Source of the DNA: Chara braunii
Taxonomy: Eukaryota > Streptophyta > Charophyceae > Charales > Characeae
Direction: 5' to 3'
NCBI GenBank assembly: GCA_003427395.1
Contig: BFEA01000196.1
Location: 1,291,306-1,325,384 of the forward strand
DNA length: 34,079 bases
Below are positions 8,341 through 19,237 of this stretch, piece after piece. Made by a program: the position numbers and the translations under genes. The notes beneath the pieces were generated by a model, which was given only the letters and a program-made list of their open reading frames with translations, was not told the DNA's origin and made no database searches. Within the stretch, counting starts at the first letter, position 1, and each line of letters opens with the position of its first letter.

Positions 8341-9333
8341 TATAATAGGAATACAATGCTTGATAATGGTTCAGGATGATTTGAGGATGATTTGAGTTGA
8401 TTCCGGATGATTCAGGAAGATTCAGGATGATTCAAAAGGCTATGGACTCCGGATTATAAACTAGGATGTTTAACCCGAAGGTCATTCTACTCAGCATTCA
8501 ATTTCTATTCTAGCCTTCAATTCAGGTGATCTTATCAATTCAGCATCCCTTAAAGAGAGCTGTGCCATGTACCAATCAAGCCTCTGCCCGGTCTCACACC
8601 CTCAATGTACCTGAGTTACAGGGCAGCACTACCCACCCCAGCTCCGACCTTCGTCGGTCCTAATTGTAGCCATCAGTCAAATTACTGAATTGCCTTCCTC
8701 CGTCAGCGATCCTCAGATCTGTCTACAACGCCTGAAGCTCCTACTCATGCAGGTTACAGGGCAAGCCCTAGCGCTGGGAAGCTGAATTACCTACTCAGCA
8801 TTATCATCAACATCATCATCTGCTTTTTCACTGCTCTTTTTGTTATTGTTCTTTTCCAACTTTTTTCTCCTCTAGTCTCTATTCACAGAATACAGGCGAG
8901 ATCGCAACCGGGTAGTATGGGGGGAACTAATCTCTATAGGAGCATCACAAGGCGGGAGGTAATTGCCCTGTAAGGAGTAAAGGTAGAACATGGGATGTAC
9001 CAACCTGGAGCTGGATAACATCTAGCGGTGGCAGATTAGAACAGCGGAAAGATCGGAGCATACTTTTGGGGGAATGGTATGCGTCGAGGTAAGGAGGGTT
9101 GCAAGTGGGTCTGGCCGTAGTTGGGGCTGAAGAGGCAACAAGGGGCGGAAAGGAACAGGCAGAATGAGACGAGGAAGTAATCTCTATCAACCAATCTTCA
9201 TCATCAGAAGGTTTTTTCTGTTTAGGATTTTACAGGAATCAAATCCTGGAATGCTAGGTGTCATTATTGATTTAGAAGTTTCTTGAATGTGCTGTGATTT
9301 TGTAATTGCCCAGGTTGAGTTGATGACAGAACG

Positions 9334-10013
9334 ATGATAAATGGTGATTAATTTACACTAACTCGATTTATGGTTCCATGAACACTTGAGGAAACCCTTG
9401 AACAAGCTGCACTTGAAACCGAACCCCACGGCTTGACCAATCCTGGACCAGGGTCGCCTGCTGGGAAAAAAAAGAAAAACAAGAAAAAGCCCCACTTGAA
9501 GTGCTCAGCGGTATCCATTCGCACTTGAACTCAAGGTACCTTGAGTTCACGTGCTATTTTGCCCCAGCCGCACTCGAATTTCAAGGATGCACACTTGAGA
9601 GCAGGAAAGTGAAAACATTACGGCGGTGTCATTAGGGAGGGGTGGAACGTAGAATTTTCGTTCAACCCTTGAGTTCAAGTGGCTTCGAACGAGGCCTTTA
9701 GGGCGTTACTGCAATGGGCTAGAAGTGCAGCCAATGTGATACGGACTGAAGAGAATGCGGCTTAGCAGAGCGAGTGGAGAAGCTGGTAGTTGATGTGGGA
9801 AGTTATATGGTCACACAGACTAAGTNCAATGGGCTAGAAGTGCAGCCAATGTGATACGGACTGAAGAGGATGCGGCTTAGCAGAGCAAGTGGAGAAGCTG
9901 GTAGTTGATGTGGGAAGAATATGGTCACACAGATTAAGTCAAGGCAGTAACTGCACGTCACATGTTCTGTGAGGGACACTGGGCCCGGTTCGCACCAGAT
10001 GAGGTTCCCCACC
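9334..10013 (-). mobile_element. Repeat R1, copy A, part 2
   Basis: Matches 27155-27259 and then 33003-33480 without a break, including CACTTGAACTCAAGGTACC, GGCGGTGTCATTAGGGAGGG and GTGAGGGACACTGG. It holds an extra 113-bp tandem copy (9827-9939) not in the other R1. A palindrome at 9522-9553 corresponds to the hairpin at 33094-33137. It ends at the insertion site of X2. Confidence 0.83.
9712..9939. repeat. Tandem duplication 114+113 bp with an N at the junction
   Basis: CAATGGGCTAGAAGTGCAGC...TAAGT occurs at 9712-9825 and 9827-9939, separated by a single undetermined base at 9826. The homologous R1 copy at 33296-33411 has one unit only. An unmerged assembly overlap is likely. Confidence 0.9.
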
Positions 10014-10942
10014 TTTTCTTTCTTTTTTTTTTTTTCTCTTTTTTTTTTTTTTTTCAAAAACAAGGCTCCATCTATTGGTGGGGAGCAACACCTGCTGGAA
10101 ACCGGGTCCAGCGTCCCATAGATACAACCATATCCTCACAAATTGGCACAAACTGGGAACCGGGCCCAGCGTCCCATAACGAGTGCGTTCAGAAAACTTC
10201 ATCAGAAAAATTCCTTCCAGAAAATCTTAGGCTTTTGGAACATGAGATACCGGGGCCCAACTACTTCAGACATGTCCATGACAACGTCATGATTAAGCAA
10301 AAATTCGAAAGAACTCAGAAAAACAGCTCAGAAACAACTCAGAAAAATCCCCATCAAGCCACTTAACCACCCTCCGGCAAGACTGACTGCAGCAGAGCCA
10401 CCATCTCTGCTGCTGCTATGCCATACTCCCATCCCACCAGCTAGCCCCCTCACTGGTAGGACGCGTGATAACCCACCATCTTCTCCAGCTCTCCTTATTT
10501 TCTTTATGAAGAACCTGAATACTCTTACCGTCGTTCTTCAGGGGCACGAGAATGGGCCACATAGGTCGTAAGATTGTTCTAAAAAATTCGAAATCCACAC
10601 ACAAACCCTTCCAACGTTCTCCAAAACTGGCATACTCTCTAGCGATCTCTTCTAGGTCTCACACCCCCACTTCTGCTGGGTTACAAGGCAACGCAGCTCA
10701 CCCCAGCTCCGACCAGCGTCGTCCCGGCAGCATCCCTTGGTCATCCCGTGGAAAGTCCCCCCGAAGACTTCCCCAGATCTCTCTACCAGACCTCACGCTC
10801 CTGCATCGCAGGTTACAGGGTAACACCCCAGCACCGGTCAGCGTCGTTCTGGCATCGGAAGACCACATAACACTGAGTTTAACAGCGTTGGAATCGCCAT
10901 GGAAGAGTTTGCAGGGACCCCAAAATCCTAAAAAACATTCTC
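10014..10942 (-). mobile_element. Retroposon X2 (0.93 kb) inserted in R1
   Basis: AGGTTCCCCACC occurs at 10002-10013 and 10943-10954, an exact 12-bp target-site duplication; the uninterrupted R1 copy reads AGGCTCCCCACC once at 33472-33483. A long T-rich run (10014-10056) is the minus-strand polyA, followed by the shared tail (10060-10117) and a second partial tail (10151-10177). Two sub-repeats with GGTTACARGGYAAC at 10650-10865 match X1 and X3. No protein domain is seen. Confidence 0.85.
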
Positions 10943-11380
10943 AGGTTCCCCACCTATAGAACGGAACTCTCCATTTGGGGTTCCCTCCTGTGGAGGATGC
11001 TCTTATCACCTCCAGCAGTGGAACCCCGCAGGAGGATTGACAAACAAACAAAAGAAAATGGTATCGTGGCATTATTTGGGTTGCATCCGCCGTGGCTGCC
11101 CGTACCAGTTTGTCATTCTTCCTGGGGCAGGTTGCCGTGTATCATGTGGCTGTCCAGAAGGAAACACGCTCCGACGAACGGAAGGCCACCACGTGGTCCA
11201 CCTACGACACAATGGGGCCCCTACATAGATTCGGTGATGTACACGAACACATCACTGATGTTCTTTCGTAAAAAAAATTTGGAAAGGTGTCCTTGTGTCA
11301 GGATACCATCTCTGAGCAAGGCAGCAGGAGCGTAAAATACCCAATCCGGATGTAGGGAGGTATTCATGGTAATATATAAC
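10943..11380 (-). mobile_element. Repeat R1, copy A, part 3
   Basis: Direct counterpart of 33472-33899 (about 90% identical by eye), from TCCCCACCTATAGA to GTATTCATGGTAATATATA. A frame from 10997 on the + strand is open in both copies (LLSPPAVEP..., ALFGLHPPWLPVP), with a 3-bp indel between copies. It has no recognisable domain and substitutions show at most weak third-position bias, so I do not call a gene. Confidence 0.8.
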
Positions 11381-11385
11381 AATGC

Positions 11386-11527
11386 TTTTTTTTTTTTTTT
11401 TTTTTTTTGAAGATCAGCCAAGCGGAAGCTAGGGATACTGGTAAGAGCAGACACCGCTAGCACCGTCGGGGAGGCTCCATCTATTGGTGGGGAGCAGCAC
11501 CAGCTGGAAATCGGGTCCAGCGTCCCT
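11386..11527 (-). mobile_element. Shared tail module with polyA, short solo copy
   Basis: PolyT from 11386, then GGTAAGAGCAGACACCGCTAG, CTCCATCTATTGGTGGGGAG and GGGTCCAGCGTCCCT. It lies exactly where R1 copy A stops resembling copy B (after AATATATA). A possible imperfect target duplication is AACAATGC (11378-11385) and AACGTTGC (11529-11536). Confidence 0.75.
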
Positions 11528-12202
11528 GAACGTTGCAATTGTTTATGTGACTAATCATGCAGTTGTGACAACAGCAAGCTACCTACCTGGCTTACCTATT
11601 CTGAACGAAGTTCAGCAAGTAGAGATACGCGGTGGCCTGAGCGACATGCCTATCAGACAGCCATTGGTGAGAGATGGTATGCCCCGGTATCACGACTGCA
11701 GCTAGAGAAACCAACATGCATTTGTAGTGACAGTCATTATGTTGCCAGCAAGCTACCAAGTTCACTTACTCAGAAAGAGGTTCGGCCAGCAGGACTTGCA
11801 CAATAATGGTAAGCAATGGGATGACTACAGCTAGAGGAGGCAGCATGCATTTGTGACACCAGCAGGCTATCGGGCTCATCTACAAAAGAGAATTTTGGCA
11901 GGTAGAACTACAGAATCTTCTGAGCCAGTCGCCCACATGCCAGCCTGTGGTGAGTGATAGTATAAGCAGGCCGCCTTCGTTCAGCCAGGATGTTGTTGTT
12001 GTCGTGGTTTTTTCTGCGACTGTTTACAGCCCAGCCTCGCATGCTGTCCTTTCCTTCCACCAGTGGGTCTGCAGGCTGTCTGTATGCTCAGTCCTTACGA
12101 ACCCATCAGCCTTGAGATGCCTTGTAGTTGTTGCAGTCCCATCCTTGTTCAGTGAGATCACCTGCTGATGTGTGCTGAAAACGGCTGGCCCAATCATGTG
12201 TT
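11528..12202. repeat. Diverged tandem repeats, no gene
   Basis: AGCARGCTAYC followed by a TTAC/CTAC...GAA.TT..GCA pattern recurs at 11573, 11747 and 11861, with GCATGCATTTGT or similar before the later units. Units are about 115-175 bp and poorly conserved. The rest of the stretch up to the gap shows no gene. Confidence 0.5.
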
Positions 12203-12397
12203 NNNNNNNNNNNNNNNNNNNNNNNNNNNNNNNNNNNNNNNNNNNNNNNNNNNNNNNNNNNNNNNNNNNNNNNNNNNNNNNNNNNNNNNNNNNNNNNNNN
12301 NNNNNNNNNNNNNNNNNNNNNNNNNNNNNNNNNNNNNNNNNNNNNNNNNNNNNNNNNNNNNNNNNNNNNNNNNNNNNNNNNNNNNNNNNNNNNNNNN
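12203..12397. other. Assembly gap (195 Ns)
   Basis: Run of undetermined bases. Sequences on either side need not be truly adjacent at this distance. Confidence 0.99.
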
Positions 12398-12627
12398 GAC
12401 ATTTTCGTGGGCATGGGAGCGGATTGCGCCACCTGTGGAGGCTGGGAAGCTAGCCCATTGTGTATGTGATGATCCTGGACAGCGACCAGATTGAGCACTG
12501 TCAATGCGTTCCATGTCTGGTCCGGTAGAGGTGTAGTGAAGCATTCCGCCCTCCGGTATGACCATTGGTCATCCTGAGCAGCCCAGTTTTTCCAAGTCAA
12601 AATCCCATTTTCGTTCACCTCCGCCAT
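12398..12627 (-). CDS. Possible 5' coding exon of unknown function
   Basis: From an ATG at 12627 (context GAAGATGGCGGAGG, favourable for initiation) the minus strand is open into the gap, beginning MAEVNENGILTWKNWAAQ. About 76 residues are readable before the Ns. No domain is recognised; composition is ordinary and not repeat-like. It could equally be a chance frame or a remnant of an unrecognised element. Beyond the gap a frame exists down to 12106, but continuity cannot be shown. Confidence 0.25.
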
Positions 12628-12704
12628 CTTCTTCTAAGGATCGAGTCAAAGCTCACAGAACACAGCCGCAGCTTTCCTTTTGGCCTGCCCATCCCTTGTT
12701 TTCT

Positions 12705-13830
12705 TTTTTCTTTTTTTTTTAAACGAGCCCAGTGCCCAAGGCTGATATTACCAATAAGAAGATTGAGGCCAGGGTCCTCACAGTCTGCCCGGAGTAACCG
12801 AACCGAACTTCCTGAGAACCGGGCTCAGCGTCCCTCATATGGTGATCATGATAATGATCATGATGATGATAATGATACTACTGATGATGATGCTAATGAT
12901 AATGAAAATTAGTGTAAAAAGGAGACTATGCTATATCAGCAATTCTGACCTCCTAATCTTAGAACAACTCCTAGCCCTCCCTATACGAGGACATTGTGAC
13001 TCAGAGACAGTACCAACCTAACCAACGTCTGTCATGGCTGTTCTCTTCTCGCTCCCTTGCAGCCCCCCCCGGTTCACCACTGGATTGCCTTCCTCCCTCG
13101 GCAAACCCCAGATCTCTCTACAAGGTCTCACACTCCTGCCATTTGCAGGTTACAGGGCAACGCCCCAGCTCCGTCCAGCGTCGTTCTGGCGTCGGCAAAC
13201 CAGGGGCTCATAACAAAGCAACTCTGTAGACACCAGTCCAGGTTCAACCATCTCTGAAATCCTATATCCCTATTGTGGAAGAAGTCTAGATGCTGCCAAA
13301 AATTTCAGAACACCAGAAAGCTTAATATAACATGATTGAGATGATGATACTAATGATGATGATGATGATTATGATGATTAGTATGTAAAAAATGTAGAAG
13401 ACTATACTATATCAGCACTTCTGACCTCCTCATCCTAGAACACCTCCTAGCCCTCCCTATACCAAGACATTACATCTCAAAGACGATACCCTCCTTACCA
13501 ATGTCAATCGTAGCTGACCTGTTCTCGCCACCTAGACTATCCCTGGCCCCATAGGTTGTCAAGGCAGCCCCCCCGCTTCGCCACTGGATTGCCTTCCTCC
13601 CTCAACAATCCTCAGATCTCTCCACAAGGCCTCACACTCCTGCCAATTGCAGATTACAGGGCAACGCCCCAGCTCCGGCCAGCGTCGTTCTGGCATCGGT
13701 AAGCAAGGGCCACAGAACAAGGCAACTATGTAGATATCGGCCCAGATTTGACCATCTCTAAGATCCTATATCCCGAATGAGGAAGGAAGCCAGATGCCGC
13801 CAAGAATTACAGAGCACCAGAAAGCATGAT
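12705..13830 (-). mobile_element. Retroposon X3, related to X1 and X2
   Basis: T-rich run 12705-12720, a diverged tail ending GGGCTCAGCGTCCCT (12820-12835), a TGA/GAT-rich stretch, then the GGTTACAGGGCAACGCC sub-repeat, the same order as in X1 and X2. It contains two ~490-bp units. A possible target duplication is CCATCCCTT near 12696-12704 and again near 14010, which would extend the element to about 14 kb; this is weaker than for X1 and X2. Confidence 0.65.
12840..13830. repeat. Two tandem ~490-bp units
   Basis: Unit 1 (12840-13325) and unit 2 (13326-13830) share a GAT-rich start, GACTATRCTATATCAGC, CTCCTAGCCCTCCCTATAC, CCACTGGATTGCCTTCCTCC, CAGGGCAACGCCCCAGCTCC and ACCAGAAAGC. The period measures 476 at the first motif and 504 at CAGGGCAACGCC. 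Confidence 0.88.
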
Positions 13831-14837
13831 ATACTTCTCCCTGCCTTCCTCCATTCCCTCCATTCCCCTGTCTATCTCTTTACCCTAGTCTGCCCCCGCT
13901 GGGATTTAATATCCGGTCCCAGAATAGAGTATGCCTCACAATCTGCTCGTGCCCCCTCCAGGGTTTCCCCCCCCTCCTAATGAAACCCCTGCAGAGCAGG
14001 GCTCTTACCATCCCTTACCACAAATTCAACCTATTTTTCTGAAATGTGAGATAAAATGACGAATGTAGGAAGGAGCATTTATGCCCCTCCCATATGAGAA
14101 AAGAATTAGTCAAATAGTAAAAAGCCAAAGAGTAATTTATGACTAAGTTTTTGATAGTAGGATTTAAGAGTAGATAAACATGATTAAAAAACAAAAAAAT
14201 ATATATTAATTAGAGATTTTCGCCTGGAATTTTAGGTATATAAAAATACCTTTTATGTTAGTTAGACAATAGATTGAGGTTTTGAAGATAAGAAATATCA
14301 GGGATGTTTGAGACTTTAGCTATGATTATTAGTTATAGAAAAGTAGTTAGGTTCGTAAATGGGATGGTACTGAGATGATGAAATTAATGGTCAGATTGAT
14401 GATTAGAATATTATTAAGATGTTATTTAGTTGATGATAAGATTGATTTTAAGATTGATTGGAAAAATCATGAAAATACAAGCAGAGGAGAAGAAAATATA
14501 GAAACGTGAGACATACTTCCCCCCATCCTTGTTAAACGCTAATCCCTCCCCCTTCCCCCACAATCCTCCCTCCAATTTCACCCATTGTCCTTACATTCCC
14601 TCTTTCCTCATATCTACGCCCCTTCCACACTCTTCCCTCCTCCAATTTCACCCATCATAGGCCCACTTCTCCCATCTCTCTCCCTAAAATGGGTAGAGCA
14701 GAGCGCAGAGCATCAAACAACGAAAAGGGACGAGGAATGGATGGAGACAGTAGGCAGAGAAACAGGAGAGGGGGAAGGGAGAGGAGAAAAGAGGAGAGGA
14801 AAGAAGGAGCCATCAGATGAGGAGAGTGAAGTCACTC
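13831..14837. other. No gene seen; pyrimidine-rich then AT-rich DNA
   Basis: 13840-13990 and 14515-14690 are C/T-rich with many CCTCC words. 14040-14500 is strongly AT-rich (TTGATGATTAG, TTAAGAT). 14700-14820 is purine-rich. No frame or structure stands out. Confidence 0.5.
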
Positions 14838-15003
14838 ACGTCAGATGATGATGACAATGATGATGATGATGATGATAATGATGATGATGATGCTAATGAT
14901 GATGACGATGATGGTGATGATGATGATGATGATGATGACGTGAAGATGACTATGCTGATGTCGTTGATGATGATGATAATGTTGAAGATGAAGATAATGA
15001 AGA
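14838..15003. repeat. (GAT)n-rich microsatellite
   Basis: Imperfect GAT/ATG repeats, purest at 14843-14938. Gives polyaspartate or polymethionine frames that are not credible genes. Similar short GAT runs occur at 12846-12905 and 13330-13380. Confidence 0.92.
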
Positions 15004-15541
15004 TTACCGTTGTTGGCGCAGGTCCCGTCTACGAGTAATAGGTCGTTGAGAAAACCACCAGGATGCTGAAGCTGAAAGTCAACTGAGTCGTAGAGAATGT
15101 TTCACCTTATGAAGCCAAGCATCTTCAAACATAGAGAAGATACGGACGCCTGAAAGTTTGCACTATCGTCAGAGCAGCACCAACCCCCCCTCACTGTCCG
15201 CGCCAGCTTGCGACGCCAGGAGTTCAGCACAAGACAAAACTAAGGACTCACTCCTCTCTCCCCGCTCTATCAACCATGATCACCGCTTAGTCCCACTCGC
15301 TCGCCGCTGTGCAAGCATTGTAAAGTTGCGGCAGTCAGCTTCCACCTCCCTAGGCCACGAACGCCCTCATTGTTCGCCCGCCTCGTGACACCTAATGCTC
15401 GCGCCACCGCGTGGCTCGCCCTGCTGGCAACCATCGCTCCTGCCTCATAGCAGCACTCCGCTCAACGTAGCACTGGCCCGTCGCAGCACTGGCACCACCA
15501 GGACATCGCATCCACGGCCAGGAGGATAGTGGGGCGCAGCG
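15004..15541. other. No gene seen; GC-richer DNA
   Basis: A short frame at 15158-15388 has no recognisable domain and a low-complexity Ser/Arg composition. No repeat match elsewhere in the window was noticed. Confidence 0.4.
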
Positions 15542-16140
15542 CTACAGGGAGCGCTGCGCCCGCGTAGCCTTCGATGTCCTTTTTTCTGGTTTTTGCCTGC
15601 CTGTAGCCACTACCACATGCCTGAGTTTGCTGCTGGCCTTTACCAAATTAGCATGAATGATTTCTACTAATTCTGCCTTGGCTTGATAGAGGCCAAAGAC
15701 CGCCTCTTGCCTTTCCATTGAGCACCTTTTACGCCAAATAACCATGAGGACCACCAACCTCGTATGTTTGAACAAGCTGCGTTGAAAGGGTGTCCATGCT
15801 GGGAGAATATTCTCGCACTTTCCTAGTAGGATAAGAGCTACGTCTCAGTGGAACACCTCACCCGTGAGCATGTGCCAGATCGCATCCCACCGTTGCCATA
15901 CTCTTCTTGCCATTGGCCAGTCGAGGAGGCAGTGCTCTAGATCCGCCCTTCGTGGTTGGGTGTCGGTGTCGGGCGGCCACATACCAGTCGGCCACCCGAC
16001 ATACAAGGAATCCGTCCCTCAACCGAACGATCGGTCAAGATTTGTCGGGTACTCTTGTTGGGGGTCCTCGAAGGGACTTTAAAATCCCCTGCATCGTCCG
16101 CAGAAACTAACCCTTGAAATTGAATAGCCGCCTCTACCAC
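15542..16140 (-). pseudogene. LINE ORF2 C-terminal fragment with zf-RVT domain (dead)
   Basis: Minus-strand reading from 16140 gives DRSVEGRIPCMSGGRLVCGRP, then after a frameshift near 15960 RADLEHCLLDWPMARRVWQRW, the signature of the zinc-binding domain of non-LTR reverse transcriptases (compare AETIEHIFMQCPTAQLTWRWW at about 29850). A TGA stop lies at 15845-15847, after which reading resumes as RSLFKHTRLVVLMVIWRKRC and continues to the stop at 15542. The last zinc-ligand Cys of CLLDCP-type motifs reads Trp. The rest of ORF2 is absent. It belongs to a different LINE lineage from 29223-30880. Confidence 0.78.
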
Positions 16141-18429
16141 GCCTGAAACTCACCCTTTTCGTCTGTTCTGAGGTTGTCCTCGGATCAGCCAGCGACGACG
16201 CGAAGGTATGGTAGTGGGCCTTCGTGCGGCCTTTTTCGCGCTCACCTGTGGGCGAAGAAAGAGGCCTCAAATTTTATTTAAATTGATGATGAAATTAAAA
16301 ATAAGTAATATAAATAAAAATGATTAAAAAAAAGTCAAAACAAGCGATTATCTTATTATTTAACATTTTTAATCAATCACACTCTTGCTGGTTTGACCGG
16401 GAATTGCTTCTTTATTTCACCTCTTTGATTTATGAGGATTTCCTCGATACATAATCACTTGTTGGATTTTAGCTGATTCTTCTTGATTATTACCCTTGTC
16501 ACAACCAGGGTGTTATTTAGTGAGCTGGACCGTATTTTGGTGGATTCCCATGGACATGGACGGGTCGACCAGACCGGTTTACTGTTTTGACAGCTGGGTC
16601 AGATTGGTGCAGTTGCTGCTTCAGAATAGGTCTGGAACTGATACAGTCACTAGATGGGCACTGGTGACACTCATGGTCGGGTCTATCATTTATGGAACAG
16701 ATAGTGGTTTGGCATTGGCATGGTACTGGAACAGCTTACTGCAGTCTGACCTATTATTTCAATACAGAAACTGGTTCGGTATTGGTACGGCACGAGTGCA
16801 ACTTGGTACGGTGCTTGGTTTAGCAGCCTCGCCAAGGCGGTGCAAACATTGGCTCGGTATTTGGGCCGCTTGCTCCTGCCTGGTACTCTTATTTTGGTAT
16901 GCACACTGGCTTGGTACATTTGAGTTACGTGACAAGGTATCGAGTCTGGTCCGGGATTCAATTTTTTGCTGAAAGTACTCCAATTCAATGTTATTACTTT
17001 TGATACAGATTGGCTTCACGATAGCCGGATCTTGACGGGAAGGTTGCTGATTCGATATTGATATGGTTCGCTGCAGCTTGAAACCATCTTTATATTTGTG
17101 TGGGGACCAAGGTGGAATCTACGTGGCTGCATGGTCACAATGGAAATTTGCATGGTCAAGCCGTACTGATTTTTTGACTCAGACATGTGGGCCGTGGTAT
17201 TGGTTTTCGCTATTGTGACTAGTGCTGACTCTGGGTTAAGTACATGATTCGACGAGTTGAGATTGGGGGAAATCGGTACCATCGTGCTTACAGTGACTTT
17301 ATCGGGGTTACAGACCAAATAGCGGTGTCATTGTGCCTGTTGTCGCGATAATAGGGTTTGCTCGTCCTGACACTGAGTCATTAGTTCAAAATTGGTCTAT
17401 TCGGCCTGACTCAACCGGTATCGTGGGCATGCATGGGTCCTTCACTGACATTGAGGCAAAGCCAGCATTCCCTAGCAAGCGACAGGCTCAGGCACTGGAG
17501 GTTATACCTGAGGCCGCATTCTGTCCGAGGGAGGCGAGCCAGGCGTACGCAGTCCCCCTCGGAATTGTTACAGGCAGCCCAAGTCAACTAGGGAGAAAAG
17601 GGCTTCTGTCGTACGCGGGGGGACACATTTGGACAGGGAAGAATTCAGGAGTGTGCCTAGTGTACGCCGCCTCCCTGCTGCCATACGGTCAATACAAGAA
17701 CATGCTCCTTTCGTGGGAGGGCAAGCTCGCGTGAAAACGGGTGAAGAGCTACGGACCAAAAGTCTGCAATGACCCAAGTGCTTGGACATGTCTGTTCGCG
17801 CACATACACAAAGCACCATTGGAATGGGATCAAGAGCGGGTGATGGGGAAAGAGCAATAGCGGGCACGTGAAGGGGAGTGTGTCCGGATCAGAGAGTGGG
17901 TAAGGATAACAGCGGCTAGGTACATCGAGTTTGCGCCAACGCGCCACTCATGGGGGGGAAGCAAGATCCTGTGGAAGAGAGAGCGGGAGACGGAGTGTAC
18001 GACAACGAGTATGAGAGCGGGTCAGCGAGGGCCCGAGGGGAGGGGGCGAGTTCCCGGGTATAACAGAAAGGGAGAGAGGAAGTGAGAGAAAGGAAACCAG
18101 TGCAAGCGAGAAAGCGGGGGGGGAATGAGAGAGACCCAGCGCATGCGCGTGCAGATACGCGCTTGCGCCCGAATGCGGGGCATTTCAGCTGAAGAGCGGG
18201 TGAACGCGATCCCGTGAGAGAACAGATCCTTGAGTGAATGGGAGAATGACAGTGAGGAAAAACCAGTGAGAGAGGGATGGGATATGTGGAATACGAGATT
18301 CACGCAACTACCTTGATTATCCAACCTCATGCTCTTGGCCCTAAAAGCCGCCTCGTGCATTCAAAAAGGAGTCCACACTACCCCTCTTGGGTGGTGGGCG
18401 TGGAACACTCGAAGATGGTTCGACGTTGG
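16141..18429. other. No recognisable gene
   Basis: 16141-16270 may be a further scrap of the LINE fragment. 16270-16500 is AT-rich. 16500-17320 is full of GGTAC/GGTAT words; an open frame 16496-16972 (+) is Trp-rich, domain-free and looks like a by-product of that composition. Another open frame, 17333-17734 (+), has no known domain. 17830-18260 is purine-rich (GAGAG, GCGGG). Confidence 0.5.
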
Positions 18430-19237
18430 CTAGAGTGAGTGAGGGAGTATCCATAAGAGAGAAGGGCAGTGAAACACGGAGGACCGCACGAGCATTGATT
18501 GCGTGATCACCTCAGTAATCGAGTGTTGTTGTAGATCACAGTTGAACCGCCAGGTAATGAGTTCAACGAAGGTTTTTTTCCATAAAAAAATGAGGAATTG
18601 AATCCAGCGTCCTTCAGCGTGTGCAAAGTCCATTCGATGTGCTGCACGTGCCCCTCATAGGAACTTGAATACACAAGGATATTATCCATGTGGACAATCA
18701 CAGAATAATTGATTATGCTCTGCGCCAACCGCTTTTTTCGTACGAAGTTCTGGAAAGCCATGTTCATCGCGCGCTGAAACGTGGCCGGGTGTTGCAAATC
18801 CCGATCGGGAATCGAACCCATTGCCAAGTCCCTTCGAAAAGAATGAAAGTCGTTTTCGGGCGATCCTCGTTTCGAACAAGGAGATGGTGGAATCTATGCC
18901 GAACATCAAACTTGCTGAAAAACCGAGCACTATCAATAGCATCCAGTAACTCATCGATCCGGGGTATTGGATACACATCCTTAATCGTGATGTATTTCAA
19001 CTTTCGGTAATCGATGCATATGCGAATTCCCCTTGCCGTTTTTGGTACAATCACCACCAGAAATGACCAGGGTCCGATAGCGGGTTCGATCCACCCATTA
19101 GCTTTGAACTCCTTTATCCTTTGGAACGCGGCCGATCTCTTCGCCGGCGAATACCGATAGGGAGCGCAACTAATCGGTGGATGATCCCCCGTGAGGATAC
19201 CTAGTGTTGGATAATCCAATAGCGTTATCATGCACAC
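18430..19237 (-). pseudogene. Reverse transcriptase of gypsy element 2 (broken)
   Basis: From 19237 down: KEFKANGWIEPAIGPWSF, RICIDYRKLKYITIKDVYPI, RIDELLDAIDSARFFSKFDV, then a frameshift near 18825 to HPATFQRAMNMAFQNF. The catalytic box reads VHMDNILVYSS at about 18675-18695, so Tyr-X-Asp-Asp has become His-Met-Asp-Asn: one catalytic aspartate is gone. KKTFVELITWRF may be the segment after the palm. Homology fades at about 18430 with no RNase H. Confidence 0.85.

Larger units (their letters stand above)
8020..9333 (-). mobile_element. Retroposon X1 (1.3 kb) inserted in R1
   Basis: Flanked by ATGATAAATTGTGATT (8004-8019) and ATGATAAATGGTGATT (9334-9349), a 16-bp target-site duplication with one difference; the second R1 copy has one such sequence with no insert (about 27147-27162). 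PolyT at 8021-8030 is the minus-strand polyA. Inside are a MITE (8057-8268), the shared tail module (8269-8340) and two sub-repeats with GGTTACAGGGCA (8585-8780) also present in X2 and X3. A minus-strand frame at 9190-8945 shows no known domain, so I do not call a gene. Confidence 0.85.

Noticed and set aside
10997-11335. Frame conserved between two R1 copies (also 33517-33792)
   Set aside because: About ten of 21 substitutions are at third positions, too few to claim selection, and no domain is visible.
12696-14018. X3 target duplication CCATCCCTT
   Set aside because: Only 9 bp in pyrimidine-rich DNA where chance matches are common; kept as a possibility, not a feature.
14817-15038. Asp-rich open frame
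   Set aside because: Product of the GAT microsatellite; no flanking coding signal.
16496-16972. 158-codon Trp-rich frame that looks membrane-like
   Set aside because: Composition follows repeated GGTAC/GGTAT/TTGG words; no domain and no homologous copy in the window.
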